64,000 bases of DNA from Mesorhizobium sp. M4B.F.Ca.ET.203.01.1.1 (GCF_004791025.1 NZ_SRUO01000009.1:176165-240164); one strand, 5' to 3'; shown: positions 7,868 to 17,219, numbered from the stretch's first letter. Translations and numbers: made by a program. Notes: generated by a model from the letters alone, not told the origin.

Positions 7868-8764
7868 TCACGGCGCCTTGGAGAGCATCCAGTTGAGCGT
7901 GCCGCGCCAGTCGGTCATGCGGATCGGCGTGCCGTGCGTGCCGGTCTCGAAGCGGACGAAGCGGGTCGGATAGGGATAGGCTTTTGACTTTGCAATGATG
8001 GAGCGGAAGAAGGCTTCCTGCTTTTCCACGGGAAATACCGGGTCCTTGCTGCCCTGACCGAAGAAGACGGGCACATGGCGCCTGAAGGCGGGACTGGCGA
8101 GAAAGCTTTCGTCCCACAGCGAACCGAGCAGCAGCAGCCCGTCGATGCGTCGTCCGGTGTCGTTGCGCGCGGCAAGCTTCCAGCACAGCGATCCGCCCAT
8201 CGAGCCGCAGGCGACGAAAATCTTCGCGCCCGGGGACTTCTCGGCGTAGTGATCGATCAGCGCCGCAACCTGGGCGGCGCCCTTGTCGCCGAAATCGGGG
8301 AAGTCCGGCGACAGATAGAGGCCGCCATTGGCGGCCATCAGATTCTTGAGGCGGTTGAAATTGCCACCGAAGGTAAAGTCGTCGACACCTTGCTTTCGGC
8401 TGCCACCCTGCCCGTGCAGGTAGAGCACGATGATGCCGGCGCCCTCGGTCTTGCCGACGGCAACATGCCTGACATCGCCCGCGTCCGTCTTCAGCATCAG
8501 GTCCTGCTGCAGCTTGCGCACGCCGGTGTCGGTATATTCGCCATGGACGCGCTTTTCCGGCACCTCGTCGCGCTGGTTGATGTCGCGCATCTCGCGATAG
8601 TCGATGACGGTGTAGGCGCCATTGTCGCCGGACGACAGCGTCGCCGGATAGGCGAACAGATCGTCCTTGTAGGGTTTTAGCTCGAGCGCGCCGGCATCAA
8701 CAGCGGACAGCGAAAGAGCGATCGAGGTTAACAGCATGCGGGAGACTTGAAAGCGATTGGCCAT
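7868..8764 (-). CDS. Secreted alpha/beta hydrolase
   Basis: A 298-residue protein with an N-terminal signal-like segment (MLLTSIALSLSAVDAGA). Hydrolase features are the HGQGGSRKQG oxyanion region, the nucleophile serine in CGSMGGSLC, an acidic residue in QGSKDPVFP and a histidine in TGTHGTPIR. It lacks clear lipase or peptidase family marks. A substrate cannot be named. It converges with the DUF1176 gene, with 18 bases between the stops. The start at 8764 places the signal segment at residues about 10-28. Confidence 0.75.
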   Translation of the reverse strand: MANRFQVSRMLLTSIALSLSAVDAGALELKPYKDDLFAYPATLSSGDNGAYTVIDYREMRDINQRDEVPEKRVHGEYTDTGVRKLQQDLMLKTDAGDVRHVAVGKTEGAGIIVLYLHGQGGSRKQGVDDFTFGGNFNRLKNLMAANGGLYLSPDFPDFGDKGAAQVAALIDHYAEKSPGAKIFVACGSMGGSLCWKLAARNDTGRRIDGLLLLGSLWDESFLASPAFRRHVPVFFGQGSKDPVFPVEKQEAFFRSIIAKSKAYPYPTRFVRFETGTHGTPIRMTDWRGTLNWMLSKAP

Positions 8765-8796
8765 GCCGCAGGCATGCGTGCTTCGGCTTCGCTTTG

Positions 8797-10413
8797 TCAA
8801 TCCTGCAGCACGCCGCCGGCGCCTTCCAGCGCCTCGCGCGTATCGACGTCGACCGAGGCGGCGTTGCCGATCTCGACATCGACGACATCAAGGCCCCCGG
8901 CCTCGACCAGGTGGCGCGCGCCGGTGTCGCCTTCGAGATGGGCGATGGCCCCGAACAGCGAACGAGGCAGCAGCACCGGATTGCCGCGCCGGCCATCGTG
9001 CGCCGCGCGCACCACCGAGCGGCCGCCGGATCTGCGGAAGGCTTCGATAAGCCGGTCGAGATCGGCGGAGGACACGCCGGGCATGTCGCCGAGGACGATC
9101 ATGGCGCCGGCGGCATCGGCCGAAACCTTGGCGATGCCCGCCTTCAATGACGAGGACAGGCCGTCGGCGAAATCGGGATTGTCGGCCAGGATGACATCGA
9201 GACCGCTTAAAGTGGCGAGCACCCGCTCGCGCTGATGGCCAGTGACGACAATGGTGCTGGATGCCCTGGAGCCCAGTGCTCTCTCGGCGGCGCGGCGGAC
9301 CAACGGCTTGCCGTCGAACAGTGCCAGCAGCTTGTTCGGCCCCCCCATGCGGCTGGAGCGGCCGGCTGCCAGAAGCACGATCTCGACCTTCGGCCCGGCT
9401 CCCTCGCGCTTTGGCGACGGTTCGCGCGGCTGCGGCCGGGTCGGTATCTCCATCAACAGCCCGCCGACGCCCATGCCGGCGATGTCGCCGGCCGTCACGT
9501 CGAGGCCGGCGATCAGCCGGTCGAGCACCCAGTCGAAGCCGTTCTCCTTGGGGCTGCGAGCGCAGCCCGGCGCGCCGATGATGCGCTTGCCGGCAAGCGT
9601 GCCGAGCACCAGCAGATTGCCGGGATCGACCGGCATGCCGGCGCGGACCACGCTGCCCCCCGCGTGTTCGATCGCTGCAGGGACGACGTCGGCGAAATCG
9701 CTCATCGCGGAGGCGCCGAAGATCACCACCATATCGTTGTCACGGACGAGCGCAGCAGCCGCTTCCGCGACGGGCGCGACCTCGTGCGGCGTGCGGCGCT
9801 CGGCGGTTAGATGGCTGCCCGAGCGCGTCAGGCGCGCTTCGGTGATGCGCAGCGTCTTGTCGAGCACGCTCGGTTTGACGCCGGGCAGCATTGTCTGGAT
9901 GACGCCGATCCGCATCGGCCGATAGGCGTTGACGGCAAAGATCTCGCCATCGGCGCAGATCCTTGCCACCCGATCGACCAGGCTGCCGGCGACGGCGAAG
10001 GGAATGATCTTCACCGTCGCAACCATCTGGCCTTTCTCGACCGGCGCATGCTGCGCCAGCGTGGCGATGGTGATGGTCGGATCGACGGCATTGATGGCGT
10101 CGATCATCGCGCGGTCGACGGTGAAGACGCCGGCCGCCTCGGCGTGCAGATTGACCCGGCCGGTCGCGGCGGGCCTGGCCTCCACGTTGCGATGGCTCAT
10201 GCCGGCGGCGATCCGTTCCGCCGCCGCGTCCTCGCCGAGATCGTCGGGCGCCAACACGGCCGCGACCACCTCTGAAATGCCGGCCGCTTTCAGCGCCGAC
10301 AGATCATCGGCGCTCAGCCTGTGCGCCTTGCGGAAGCGCCGCTCTCCGGCCTCTGTGGCGTGCGCCAGCACCGCGCCTTCCGCCTCATCGATCGGAACCG
10401 GACCGAATTTCAC
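8797..10413 (-). CDS. Molybdopterin-binding / MobA-like nucleotidyltransferase fusion
   Basis: A 538-residue fusion. Residues about 1-330 are MoeA-like, with the molybdopterin-binding fold around 165-300 (IGVIQTMLPG, VIFGASAMSDF, APGCARSPKENGF). Residues 343-538 are a MobA/MocA-type NTP transferase with the LAAGRSSRMG loop at 348-357 and a metal-binding GDMPG. Fusions of this kind occur with XdhC proteins in alphaproteobacteria and are thought to help make the cytosine-dinucleotide or sulfurated cofactor of molybdenum hydroxylases. The GTG start overlaps the stop of the XdhC gene (GTGA), indicating coupled translation. Confidence 0.85.
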   Translation of the reverse strand: MKFGPVPIDEAEGAVLAHATEAGERRFRKAHRLSADDLSALKAAGISEVVAAVLAPDDLGEDAAAERIAAGMSHRNVEARPAATGRVNLHAEAAGVFTVDRAMIDAINAVDPTITIATLAQHAPVEKGQMVATVKIIPFAVAGSLVDRVARICADGEIFAVNAYRPMRIGVIQTMLPGVKPSVLDKTLRITEARLTRSGSHLTAERRTPHEVAPVAEAAAALVRDNDMVVIFGASAMSDFADVVPAAIEHAGGSVVRAGMPVDPGNLLVLGTLAGKRIIGAPGCARSPKENGFDWVLDRLIAGLDVTAGDIAGMGVGGLLMEIPTRPQPREPSPKREGAGPKVEIVLLAAGRSSRMGGPNKLLALFDGKPLVRRAAERALGSRASSTIVVTGHQRERVLATLSGLDVILADNPDFADGLSSSLKAGIAKVSADAAGAMIVLGDMPGVSSADLDRLIEAFRRSGGRSVVRAAHDGRRGNPVLLPRSLFGAIAHLEGDTGARHLVEAGGLDVVDVEIGNAASVDVDTREALEGAGGVLQD

Positions 10414-11114
10414 GCCACGGCGCCTTTTGCTTCGAGGCCGCGCGAGCGGAAGGCGTGGATGGTCTGGGCGAGCACCGCGACGGCGATCTCGGCCGGACTT
10501 GCCGCGCCGATATCGAGGCCGATCGGCGCATGGATGCGGGCGATCTGGTCGGCGCTGGCGCCGAGCGCCAGCAGGCGTTCCACGCGCTTGGCATGCGTCT
10601 TCCTGCTGCCGAGCGCGCCGACATAGAAGCACCTGGCGTCGAGCGCTGCCTTCAATGCAAAATCGTCGATCTTGGGGTCGTGGGTGACGGCGGCGAGCGC
10701 CGTGTAGCTGTCGAGGGGCTGGCGCGCCAGCACATCCTGCGGCCATTCGGCATGCAGCACGACATCGGGAAAACGCTCCGGCGTGGCGAAAGCGGTGCGC
10801 GGGTCAATAATCTCGACGGGGTAGCCGGCGATCCTGGCCATCGGCGCCAGCGCCTGGCTGATATGGACGGCGCCGATCACCACGAGGCGGGGCTGCGGCA
10901 GATGCGCGTTGAGGAAGAAGGTGCGCCCTTCCGCCTCGACAGAGCCGGAATTACCGGTGCGAAACGCCCTGGCGATCGCCGCTCCCAATTCGCCGGCGAC
11001 TGGATCGCCCTCGCGCACGATGCGGTCGCGACCGTCGCCGAGGTCGGTGACCAGGATCGCCGCGCGGCGGGCGCGGCGTTCGGCATTCAATGTTTTCAGC
11101 ACATACGGGTCCAT
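10410..11114 (-). CDS. XdhC-type molybdenum hydroxylase maturation protein
   Basis: A 234-residue protein carrying the XdhC Rossmann domain (PRLVVIGAVHISQALAPMARIAGY at about 75-98; residues ID-PR after it form the dinucleotide-type loop) and the C-terminal VGALGSRKTHAKR segment. XdhC proteins bind molybdenum cofactor and deliver the sulfurated form to xanthine dehydrogenase-type enzymes. The N-terminal region is short because the companion XdhC/CoxI domain is encoded by the next upstream gene. Six bases separate the two. Confidence 0.88.
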   Translation of the reverse strand: MDPYVLKTLNAERRARRAAILVTDLGDGRDRIVREGDPVAGELGAAIARAFRTGNSGSVEAEGRTFFLNAHLPQPRLVVIGAVHISQALAPMARIAGYPVEIIDPRTAFATPERFPDVVLHAEWPQDVLARQPLDSYTALAAVTHDPKIDDFALKAALDARCFYVGALGSRKTHAKRVERLLALGASADQIARIHAPIGLDIGAASPAEIAVAVLAQTIHAFRSRGLEAKGAVA

Positions 11115-11120
11115 GGCACC

Positions 11121-11459
<339 letters not shown>

Positions 11460-11513
11460 GACTGCTTCTCTTGGAGTCTGTTTATGATCTGGGCAGTTCG
11501 CGCAAATGCATGC

Positions 11514-11909
11514 TCAATCAATCACTGCGAACGCGTCAACCTCGATCAGATAGTCGGGGGACAGGCTCGCCACGCCAAGCACCACGTCGGCTGGTTTGTG
11601 ATCTCCGAACAGCTCTACCCGAGCCTTTTCGATGATCGGCAGACATTCGTCGCGATTGTAGTTGACGACATAGATCGTGATCCTGCTGACCTGCGAAGGC
11701 GCCGCACCGGCGGCGGCGAGTGCTCGGCCGAGATTGGCAAACACCTGGCGCGCCTGCGTCGCAAGATCGCCACGGCCAACAAGCTTGCCATCCAGGTCTT
11801 CTGGCTCCTGGCCCGAGATGAATACCAACTTGCTGCCTGTCGCAACGACAACCTGGCTATACGTCTGCGGAACTGGCAGGTCCTTCGGGTTGATGCATTG
11901 CAGCGGCAT
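11514..11909 (-). CDS. RidA family (YjgF/YER057c/UK114) protein
   Basis: A 131-residue RidA-fold protein: FISGQEPEDLDG, TQARQVFANLGRALAAAG, and a C-terminal LIEVDAFAVI strand. The RidA arginine of active imine deaminases, normally in an R-x-C/R-V-E-V context, is not evident here (the segment reads SPDYLIEVDA). It may therefore not deaminate 2-aminoacrylate. It sits inside the Cox/XdhC maturation operon between the CoxE-like gene and the XdhC genes, which suggests a role linked to the enzyme being matured. Confidence 0.85.
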   Translation of the reverse strand: MPLQCINPKDLPVPQTYSQVVVATGSKLVFISGQEPEDLDGKLVGRGDLATQARQVFANLGRALAAAGAAPSQVSRITIYVVNYNRDECLPIIEKARVELFGDHKPADVVLGVASLSPDYLIEVDAFAVID

Positions 11910-11977
11910 TCATCGGGTCTCCTGTATGGTGGTCTCAATTTTCTGGGAGTCTGTTCTTCCGATGGATAAACATATGG

Positions 11978-13228
11978 CTATGCGGCGTGCCTGTCGCCAG
12001 CCCGCAGCCACCGACGCGGATCGACCGAAGCGGCCGGCCGCTGGTCGAGCGAGGCGCAGAGATCAGCCAACGCCTCGAGATTGTGCACCGGGCGGAACTC
12101 GTCGACATGCGGCAGCATCGCCTTGACCCCGCGGGCGCGCGCCTCGAAGCCGTCGAAGCGCAGCAGCGGGTTCAGCCAGATCAGCCGCCGGCAGGATTTG
12201 TGCAGCCGCTCCATTTCCTCCGACAGGCCGGCGATCTCGTCGCGCTCCAGCCCGTCGGTGATCAGCAGCACCACGGCCCCCTGCCCCAGAACGCGTCGCG
12301 ACCACAGGCGATTGAACTCGGCCAGCGTGTCGCCGATGCGGGTGCCGCCGGACCAGTCCTTCACCGTCGCCGAGCTCTCGGCGAGCGCGGCGTCGGGATC
12401 GCGATGGCGCATCTGCCGCGTCAAATTGGTCAGGCGGGTGCCGAAGACAAAGGCATGCACGCGCCGGCGCTTTTCCGTCAGCGCGTGCAGGAAATGCAGG
12501 AAGATGCGCGTGTACTGGCTCATCGAGCCGGAAATGTCGGCAAGCACCACCAGCGGCGGGTGGACCTCGCGGGCAGAGCGGAATTTCGGCAGGATCAGCG
12601 CGCCGCCGGTGCGGGCGGCCGAACGCATCATGGCACGCGGATCGATGCGCCTGCCCTGCGCGTCCGCCCTGAAGCGGCGCGTGCGGACCATGTCGAAGGG
12701 CAGTCGCAAGGCGGCGATCGCCTGCTTGGCCTCGGCCAGCTCGGCGGCGTTCATCTGGGCAAAGTCCTTGCCGCGCAACACCTCGTTGCCGGAAAAGGTG
12801 AAGCGGGCATCGACCTCGATCTCCGGGATTTCCTTGGCCGGCTGGTTTTTCTGATGGCCCTCGAACATCGCCTGGCTGACGCGGGTCTCGGCCGCGCGCG
12901 GTTTCTGCTTCTCGCTGGTATCGAGGGCGACAGGCGAGAACATCGCCAGCATCTTTTCGATCAGCTCGCGCGATTTCCAGAACAGCCGGAAAGCTTCGTC
13001 GAAGACCGGATGGTCCTCATGCCGGGAGACCAGCACTGCATGCAGCGTCCAGTAGAAATCGTCGCGCGATCCGATGCCGGCGGCAAGCACCGCCTCGATC
13101 GCATCCTTGACCGAAGCCGGTCCGACCCGCATGCCGGCCTTGCGCAAGGTACGGGCGAAATAGACGATGTTGTCGGCGAGGCGCCCGTCCTGCGTGGCCT
13201 CAGCGGGATCGGGGCGCGGCGACTTCAT
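11978..13228 (-). CDS. coxE: VWA domain protein, CoxE-like
   Basis: A 416-residue protein. The N-terminal half is helical (NIVYFARTLRKAGMRVGPASV), and the C-terminal half is a von Willebrand A domain. The metal-site motif is visible as ADISGSMSQ (DxSxS), with T in GGTRIGDTLAEF and D in LITDGLERD. CoxE in Oligotropha works with the AAA ATPase CoxD to insert copper and sulfur into the CO dehydrogenase active site. Here it follows the CoxD-like gene by four bases. No CO dehydrogenase subunits are nearby, so the client may be another molybdenum hydroxylase. Confidence 0.88.
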   Translation of the reverse strand: MKSPRPDPAEATQDGRLADNIVYFARTLRKAGMRVGPASVKDAIEAVLAAGIGSRDDFYWTLHAVLVSRHEDHPVFDEAFRLFWKSRELIEKMLAMFSPVALDTSEKQKPRAAETRVSQAMFEGHQKNQPAKEIPEIEVDARFTFSGNEVLRGKDFAQMNAAELAEAKQAIAALRLPFDMVRTRRFRADAQGRRIDPRAMMRSAARTGGALILPKFRSAREVHPPLVVLADISGSMSQYTRIFLHFLHALTEKRRRVHAFVFGTRLTNLTRQMRHRDPDAALAESSATVKDWSGGTRIGDTLAEFNRLWSRRVLGQGAVVLLITDGLERDEIAGLSEEMERLHKSCRRLIWLNPLLRFDGFEARARGVKAMLPHVDEFRPVHNLEALADLCASLDQRPAASVDPRRWLRAGDRHAA

Positions 13229-13232
13229 CGGC

Positions 13233-14162
13233 CTATTCCGCAGCAGCGAGCTCGGCCTTGACCTCGTCGAGGATGCGCCGGCCCTCGCCCGCGCCGATGC
13301 GGGCGATGTCGTCCTGGTACTTCAAAAGCACGCCGATCGTGTCGGAGACCGTTTCCGGATCGAGCGCGACCTTGTCGAGCTCGGTCAGCGCACCAGCCCA
13401 GTCGATGGTTTCGGCGACGCCCGGCGCCTTGAACAGCTCGACCTGGCGCAGCTTCTGGATGAACGACACAACCTCGGCCGAAAGCCGGCTGTTGGCCCGC
13501 GGCACCTTGCGGCGGACGATCTCCAACTCGCGCTCGGCATTGGGATAGTCGACCCAGTGGTAGAGGCAGCGCCGCTTCAGCGCGTCATGGATCTCGCGCG
13601 TGCGATTGGTGGTGATGATGACGATCGGCGGCTCCTCCGCCTTGATCGTGCCGAGCTCCGGCACCGTCACCTGGAAGTCCGAGAGGATTTCGAGCAGGAA
13701 GGCCTCGAAGGCCTCGTCGGTGCGGTCGAGCTCGTCGATCAGGAATATCGGAGCAGCGCCCGCCTTGCCGGTCAGCGCATCGAGCACCGGGCGGCGGATC
13801 AGGTATTTTTCGGAGAAGACGTTGCGCTCCATGTCGGAGCGCACGACCTTGCCGGCTGCCTCCTCCATGCGGATCTCGATCATCTGCGCGGCGTAGTTCC
13901 ACTCGTAGACGGCGGAGGAGACGTCGAGCCCCTCATAGCATTGAAGGCGAATCAGCCGGCGGCCGAGCGCATCGGCCAGCACCTTGGCGATCTCGGTCTT
14001 GCCGACGCCGGCCTCGCCCTCGAGGAAGAGCGGCCGCTTCATGCGCAATGACAGGAAAAGAACGGTCGCCAGCGAGCGGTCCGCCACATAGTCCGCGCCG
14101 GTCAGGAGATCGAGCGTCTCGTCGATCGTCCCCGGCGCCGGGCGCGGTTTCAAGCCGGTCAT
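13233..14162 (-). CDS. coxD: MoxR/CoxD-type AAA ATPase
   Basis: A 309-residue AAA+ ATPase. Walker A is GEAGVGKTE (about 48-56), Walker B is IFLIDELDR, and a sensor-1 motif TTNRTREIHDALKRR follows. The sequence is closest to CoxD-type MoxR ATPases, which partner with VWA proteins to remodel metalloenzymes. It begins the Cox/XdhC operon, and its stop is four bases before the CoxE-like gene starts. The ATPase-VWA pair is the core of this maturation module. Confidence 0.88.
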   Translation of the reverse strand: MTGLKPRPAPGTIDETLDLLTGADYVADRSLATVLFLSLRMKRPLFLEGEAGVGKTEIAKVLADALGRRLIRLQCYEGLDVSSAVYEWNYAAQMIEIRMEEAAGKVVRSDMERNVFSEKYLIRRPVLDALTGKAGAAPIFLIDELDRTDEAFEAFLLEILSDFQVTVPELGTIKAEEPPIVIITTNRTREIHDALKRRCLYHWVDYPNAERELEIVRRKVPRANSRLSAEVVSFIQKLRQVELFKAPGVAETIDWAGALTELDKVALDPETVSDTIGVLLKYQDDIARIGAGEGRRILDEVKAELAAAE

Positions 14163-14193
14163 TCCATCTCCGTGGAGTCAGCCATCAAGGCAC

Positions 14194-14688
14194 CTACAAG
14201 GCGCGATAGCCGCGATCATGATAGATCAGCGGGCGCAAATTATCGCCGATGCGCAGGCCTGTCACCTTGCCAAAAAGCACACGGTGGGTGGCGAGATCCT
14301 TGGTGTCGATCAGCTCGCAATCGAACACGGCAAGCGCGCCTTTCAGGGTCGGCGCACCGGTCGAGATCACGTCCCATTCGCCAAGCGCAAACCGTTCCTC
14401 GACCGGCAGGCCGGTCATGCCGGAAAAGCCGACCGAGAGCGGCTCCTGATGCGAGGCCAGCGTGTTCAGCGCGAACCTGCCATTCGCAACGAAAGGCTCG
14501 TTCTTGGGATTTTCCCGGTTGAGGCAGACGAGCACGGTCGGCGGCGTGTCGGACACCGAGCAAGCGGCGATAACGGTCGCGCCTCGCCTGCCGGCCGGAC
14601 CGTCGGTGGTCACCACATGGACCTGGCCGGCAAAATGGGCCATCGCGTCGCGATAGGCCTGCGGCCCGATGTCGTTCTTCTTCAGCAC
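14194..14688 (-). CDS. Flavin reductase family protein (HpaC/RutF-like)
   Basis: A 164-residue split-barrel flavin reductase. Visible segments include MAHFAGQVHVVTTDG, VIAACSVSDTPPTVLVCLNR, NTLASHQEPLSVGFSG and the C-terminal LIYHDRGYRAL with a conserved H-D/G-Y. Such proteins reduce FMN with NAD(P)H and feed a partner monooxygenase; no monooxygenase is adjacent. It lies upstream of the CoxD-like gene on the same strand with about 30 bases between, so co-transcription is possible. Confidence 0.88.
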   Translation of the reverse strand: MLKKNDIGPQAYRDAMAHFAGQVHVVTTDGPAGRRGATVIAACSVSDTPPTVLVCLNRENPKNEPFVANGRFALNTLASHQEPLSVGFSGMTGLPVEERFALGEWDVISTGAPTLKGALAVFDCELIDTKDLATHRVLFGKVTGLRIGDNLRPLIYHDRGYRAL

Positions 14689-14808
14689 AGATGATTTTCC
14701 TCAGAACCCATCGTTATATATGGCGGCATATTGCATGCCACAAGCGAAGTGCTTGACCCATATCCGGAAATTCGCGTTGCACCGGGGCCGGCCAGCCTTT
14801 AGGTCTTG

Positions 14809-14858
14809 GCGAAGCGGATGCCGGCAACCCTACCGCCGGCACGGGAGGAATGCTTCGC
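14809..14858 (+). promoter_or_regulatory. Structured 5' leader of the binding-protein gene (riboswitch-like, unassigned)
   Basis: Two coaxial stems can form. P1 pairs GCGAAGC (14809-14815) with GCTTCGC (14852-14858). P2 pairs TGCCGGC (14819-14825) with GCCGGCA (14835-14841) around a nine-base loop. The internal loop is asymmetric (GGA opposite CGGGAGGAAT), and the second strand contains the likely ribosome-binding site GGGAGG (14843-14848). This compact form resembles short alphaproteobacterial riboswitches, but I do not recognise the class. Confidence 0.4.
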
Positions 14859-14862
14859 TCAC

Positions 14863-15936
14863 ATGCGACCCCTGATGACGACATTGGCGGTGCTGGCCTC
14901 GATTGCTTTCGCCGGCAATGCGGGCGCCGAAGACCTCGTCGTCGGCGTCGCGGCGCCGCTCTCCGGCCCGTCAGCGATCCTCGGCAAGCAGGTCGAAGCC
15001 GGCGCCGTGCTGGCGGCCGACACGAACGGCGCGACGATCAAGACGGTCGACGATGCCTGCACCGCCGACGGAGGAGCCGCCGCGGCGCGCGACTTCGCCG
15101 CCACCAAAGTCAATGTGGTGGTCGGTTTCCTCTGCACCGAGGCGATCGAGGCGGCGCTGCCGATCCTGAAGGAGGCCGGCATTCCCGTCATCACCGTCGG
15201 CGTGCGCACCGAAAGCCTGACCGACCGGCGCGCCAAGACCGGCTGGCCAGTCTACCGGCTGGGCCCGCGCGGCGACGACGAGCGCTACGCCGTCGCCAGG
15301 ATACTCACGCGTCTGTGGCAGAAAGAGCTGTTCGCCATCATCGACGACGGTACGATCTATGGCCGTGAAATCGCGGAGACTTTGCGAGCCGCGGCCGAGC
15401 AGGCGGCGCTGAAGCCGGCGTTCGTCGACACGTTCCGGCCGCAGCTCGACAACCAAATCGGACTGATCGGCCGGCTGAAGAAGGCCGGCGCGACCAAAGT
15501 ATTCGCCGGCGGCGACGGCGACGACATCGCCATCATGGGGCGCGATGCCGCCCAGCTCGACGCCGGCATCACCTTTGCCGGCGGTGAAAATCTGCGCACG
15601 CCGGCCGGTGACGTGCGCTATGCCATGGGCACGTTGATGATCGCGCCACCCGAATGGGCCGCGGTCGCCGATCCCAAGGTGGTGCAGACCTTCACGGACA
15701 AGAACATCGTGCCGGAAGGCTACACGCTGCCTGCCTATGCCGCGGTCGAGATCGCCAGGGCCGCAACGGCGGAGGCGGCAAGCTCGGGCAAGCCCCTTGC
15801 CGAAGCGCTCACCGGGCATGAGTTCACGACGGCGATCGGGCCCGTCCGGTTCGACAACAAGGGCGATCTCAGCCAGTCTCCGTTGCGTGCCTTCCGCTTC
15901 GACGGAACACGCTTCGTGCCGCTGGAGGCCAACTGA
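14863..15936 (+). CDS. Periplasmic substrate-binding protein, branched-chain amino acid (LivK) type
   Basis: A 357-residue exported protein. The first 24 residues are a signal peptide (MTTLAVLASIAFAGNAGA). The mature part follows the LivK fold: VGVAAPLSGPSAILGKQVEAGA, then VVVGFLCTEAIEAALPILKEAGIPVITVG, and a C-terminal IGPVRFDNKGD. Ligand is not predictable. Its permease and ATPase genes are absent. The start was chosen to give an intact signal; a TTG at 14806 and other in-frame starts are possible because GGGAGG is 14 bases away. The stop overlaps the peptidase start (TGATG). Confidence 0.85.
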   Translation: MRPLMTTLAVLASIAFAGNAGAEDLVVGVAAPLSGPSAILGKQVEAGAVLAADTNGATIKTVDDACTADGGAAAARDFAATKVNVVVGFLCTEAIEAALPILKEAGIPVITVGVRTESLTDRRAKTGWPVYRLGPRGDDERYAVARILTRLWQKELFAIIDDGTIYGREIAETLRAAAEQAALKPAFVDTFRPQLDNQIGLIGRLKKAGATKVFAGGDGDDIAIMGRDAAQLDAGITFAGGENLRTPAGDVRYAMGTLMIAPPEWAAVADPKVVQTFTDKNIVPEGYTLPAYAAVEIARAATAEAASSGKPLAEALTGHEFTTAIGPVRFDNKGDLSQSPLRAFRFDGTRFVPLEAN

Positions 15937-16955
15937 TGTTTCACAGCGGCCCGCGCAACCTGATCACCGATGTCGCCGGCCTCAAAGTCGGCAACGCCGC
16001 CGACGCCAGGCTGAAGTCGGGCGTGACGGCATTGCTTTGCGACGATCCGTCGGTGGCAGCCGTGCAGGTGCTGGGCGGCGCGCCAGGCACGCGCGAGACC
16101 GACCTGCTGGAGCCGCAGAATTCGGTTCACGAGATCCATGCCGTGGTGCTGTCGGGCGGCTCGGCCTTCGGCCTCGACGCCGCTTCGGGGGTGCAGGCGG
16201 CGTTGCGCGAAAGGAATATCGGTGTCGAAGTCGGCGGCTTCCGCGTGCCGATCGTGCCGGCTGCGATCCTGTTCGACCTGCGCAATGGCGGCGACAAAGG
16301 TTGGGGCCGCTACCCGCCCTATCGCGAGCTCGGCTACCAGGCGGCACAAGCGGCGGAGGCCGACTTTGCATTGGGCACGGCAGGCGCCGGCATGGGTGCG
16401 CTGACGTCGGGCCTCAAGGGTGGACTGGGTTCGGCCTCTACCGTGCTTGAAACGGGCGTCACCATCGGCGCGCTCGCCGCCGTCAACCCGACCGGCTCGG
16501 TGACGGTCGGCAGGACCCGCCACTTCTGGGCGGCGCCTTTCGAGATCGGCGACGAGTTCGGCGGCCTCGGCTACCCTTCGCCGATGCCCGCTGAGGCCAG
16601 GCGGATCCTGCTGAAATACCGCGACAAGCAGTTCGGCGGGCAAGCGGAAGCCGGCGGCAACACCACCATTGCCGTCATTGCCACCGACGCCGTTCTGACC
16701 AAGGCCGCCGCCAAACGGCTGGCGATTTCGGCACATGACGGCTTTGCGCGCGCCATCTGGCCGGCGCACACGCCGGCAGACGGCGATCTGGTTTTCGCGC
16801 TGGCGACCGGCAAGAGCGGCGTCGAGCTTAGCGCCGACGCGGCCATCGATCTCTACGCCGCCGCCGGCGCCACCATGGCGCGCGCGATCAGCCGCGGCGT
16901 GCATGCCGCAACAGCGGCCGAGGGCGATCTGTTTCCGGTGTGGTCGTCGCGCTGA
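15936..16955 (+). CDS. P1 family peptidase (DmpA/NylC-like, MEROPS S58)
   Basis: A 339-residue Ntn-like aminopeptidase. The autocleavage site is visible at N242-T243 within GGNTTIAVIATDA, where the threonine becomes the N-terminal nucleophile after processing. Upstream conserved segments are ITDVAGLKVGNA, VVLSGGSAFGLDAASG and the glycine-rich GTAGAGMGALTSGLKGGLGSAS. Known relatives cleave N-terminal D- or beta-amino acids (DmpA, BapA) or nylon oligomers (NylC). It lacks a signal peptide. It is translationally coupled to the preceding periplasmic binding protein, which may import its substrate. Confidence 0.88.
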   Translation: MFHSGPRNLITDVAGLKVGNAADARLKSGVTALLCDDPSVAAVQVLGGAPGTRETDLLEPQNSVHEIHAVVLSGGSAFGLDAASGVQAALRERNIGVEVGGFRVPIVPAAILFDLRNGGDKGWGRYPPYRELGYQAAQAAEADFALGTAGAGMGALTSGLKGGLGSASTVLETGVTIGALAAVNPTGSVTVGRTRHFWAAPFEIGDEFGGLGYPSPMPAEARRILLKYRDKQFGGQAEAGGNTTIAVIATDAVLTKAAAKRLAISAHDGFARAIWPAHTPADGDLVFALATGKSGVELSADAAIDLYAAAGATMARAISRGVHAATAAEGDLFPVWSSR

Positions 16956-16964
16956 GCCGGCGGA

Positions 16965-17219
16965 TCAGGTGGGATCGGACTTTTCTTCCTCGAAGCTCAC
17001 CGCGACATCCGAATTGGCAGACAGCCAGACCTTCTTGCCGTCGACCTCGGCGACGAGGCTCAGGGGAATGTAGTGGTGGTGACCCTTGTGCGAGCCCATG
17101 CCGCTGTCGGCCTTGGTCAGCTTGATCCGCTGGCCGTCGACCTTGTCGACAGTGCCGATGTGAACGCCGTCGGCGCCGATCACTTCCATATGCTCGCGAA
17201 TCTTGCTGGTGTCGATCAT
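16965..17219 (-). CDS. DUF2171 domain protein
   Basis: An 84-residue protein starting MIDTSKIREHMEVIGADG. It fits DUF2171, a PRC-barrel-like small beta-barrel: GVHIGTVDKVDGQRIKLTK, then HHHYIPLSLVAEV, then KVWLSANSDVA. The histidine run in the centre is characteristic. Members are often stress- or general-response genes in rhizobia; function is unknown. The stop lies ten bases from the end of the convergent P1 peptidase gene. Confidence 0.85.
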   Translation of the reverse strand: MIDTSKIREHMEVIGADGVHIGTVDKVDGQRIKLTKADSGMGSHKGHHHYIPLSLVAEVDGKKVWLSANSDVAVSFEEEKSDPT

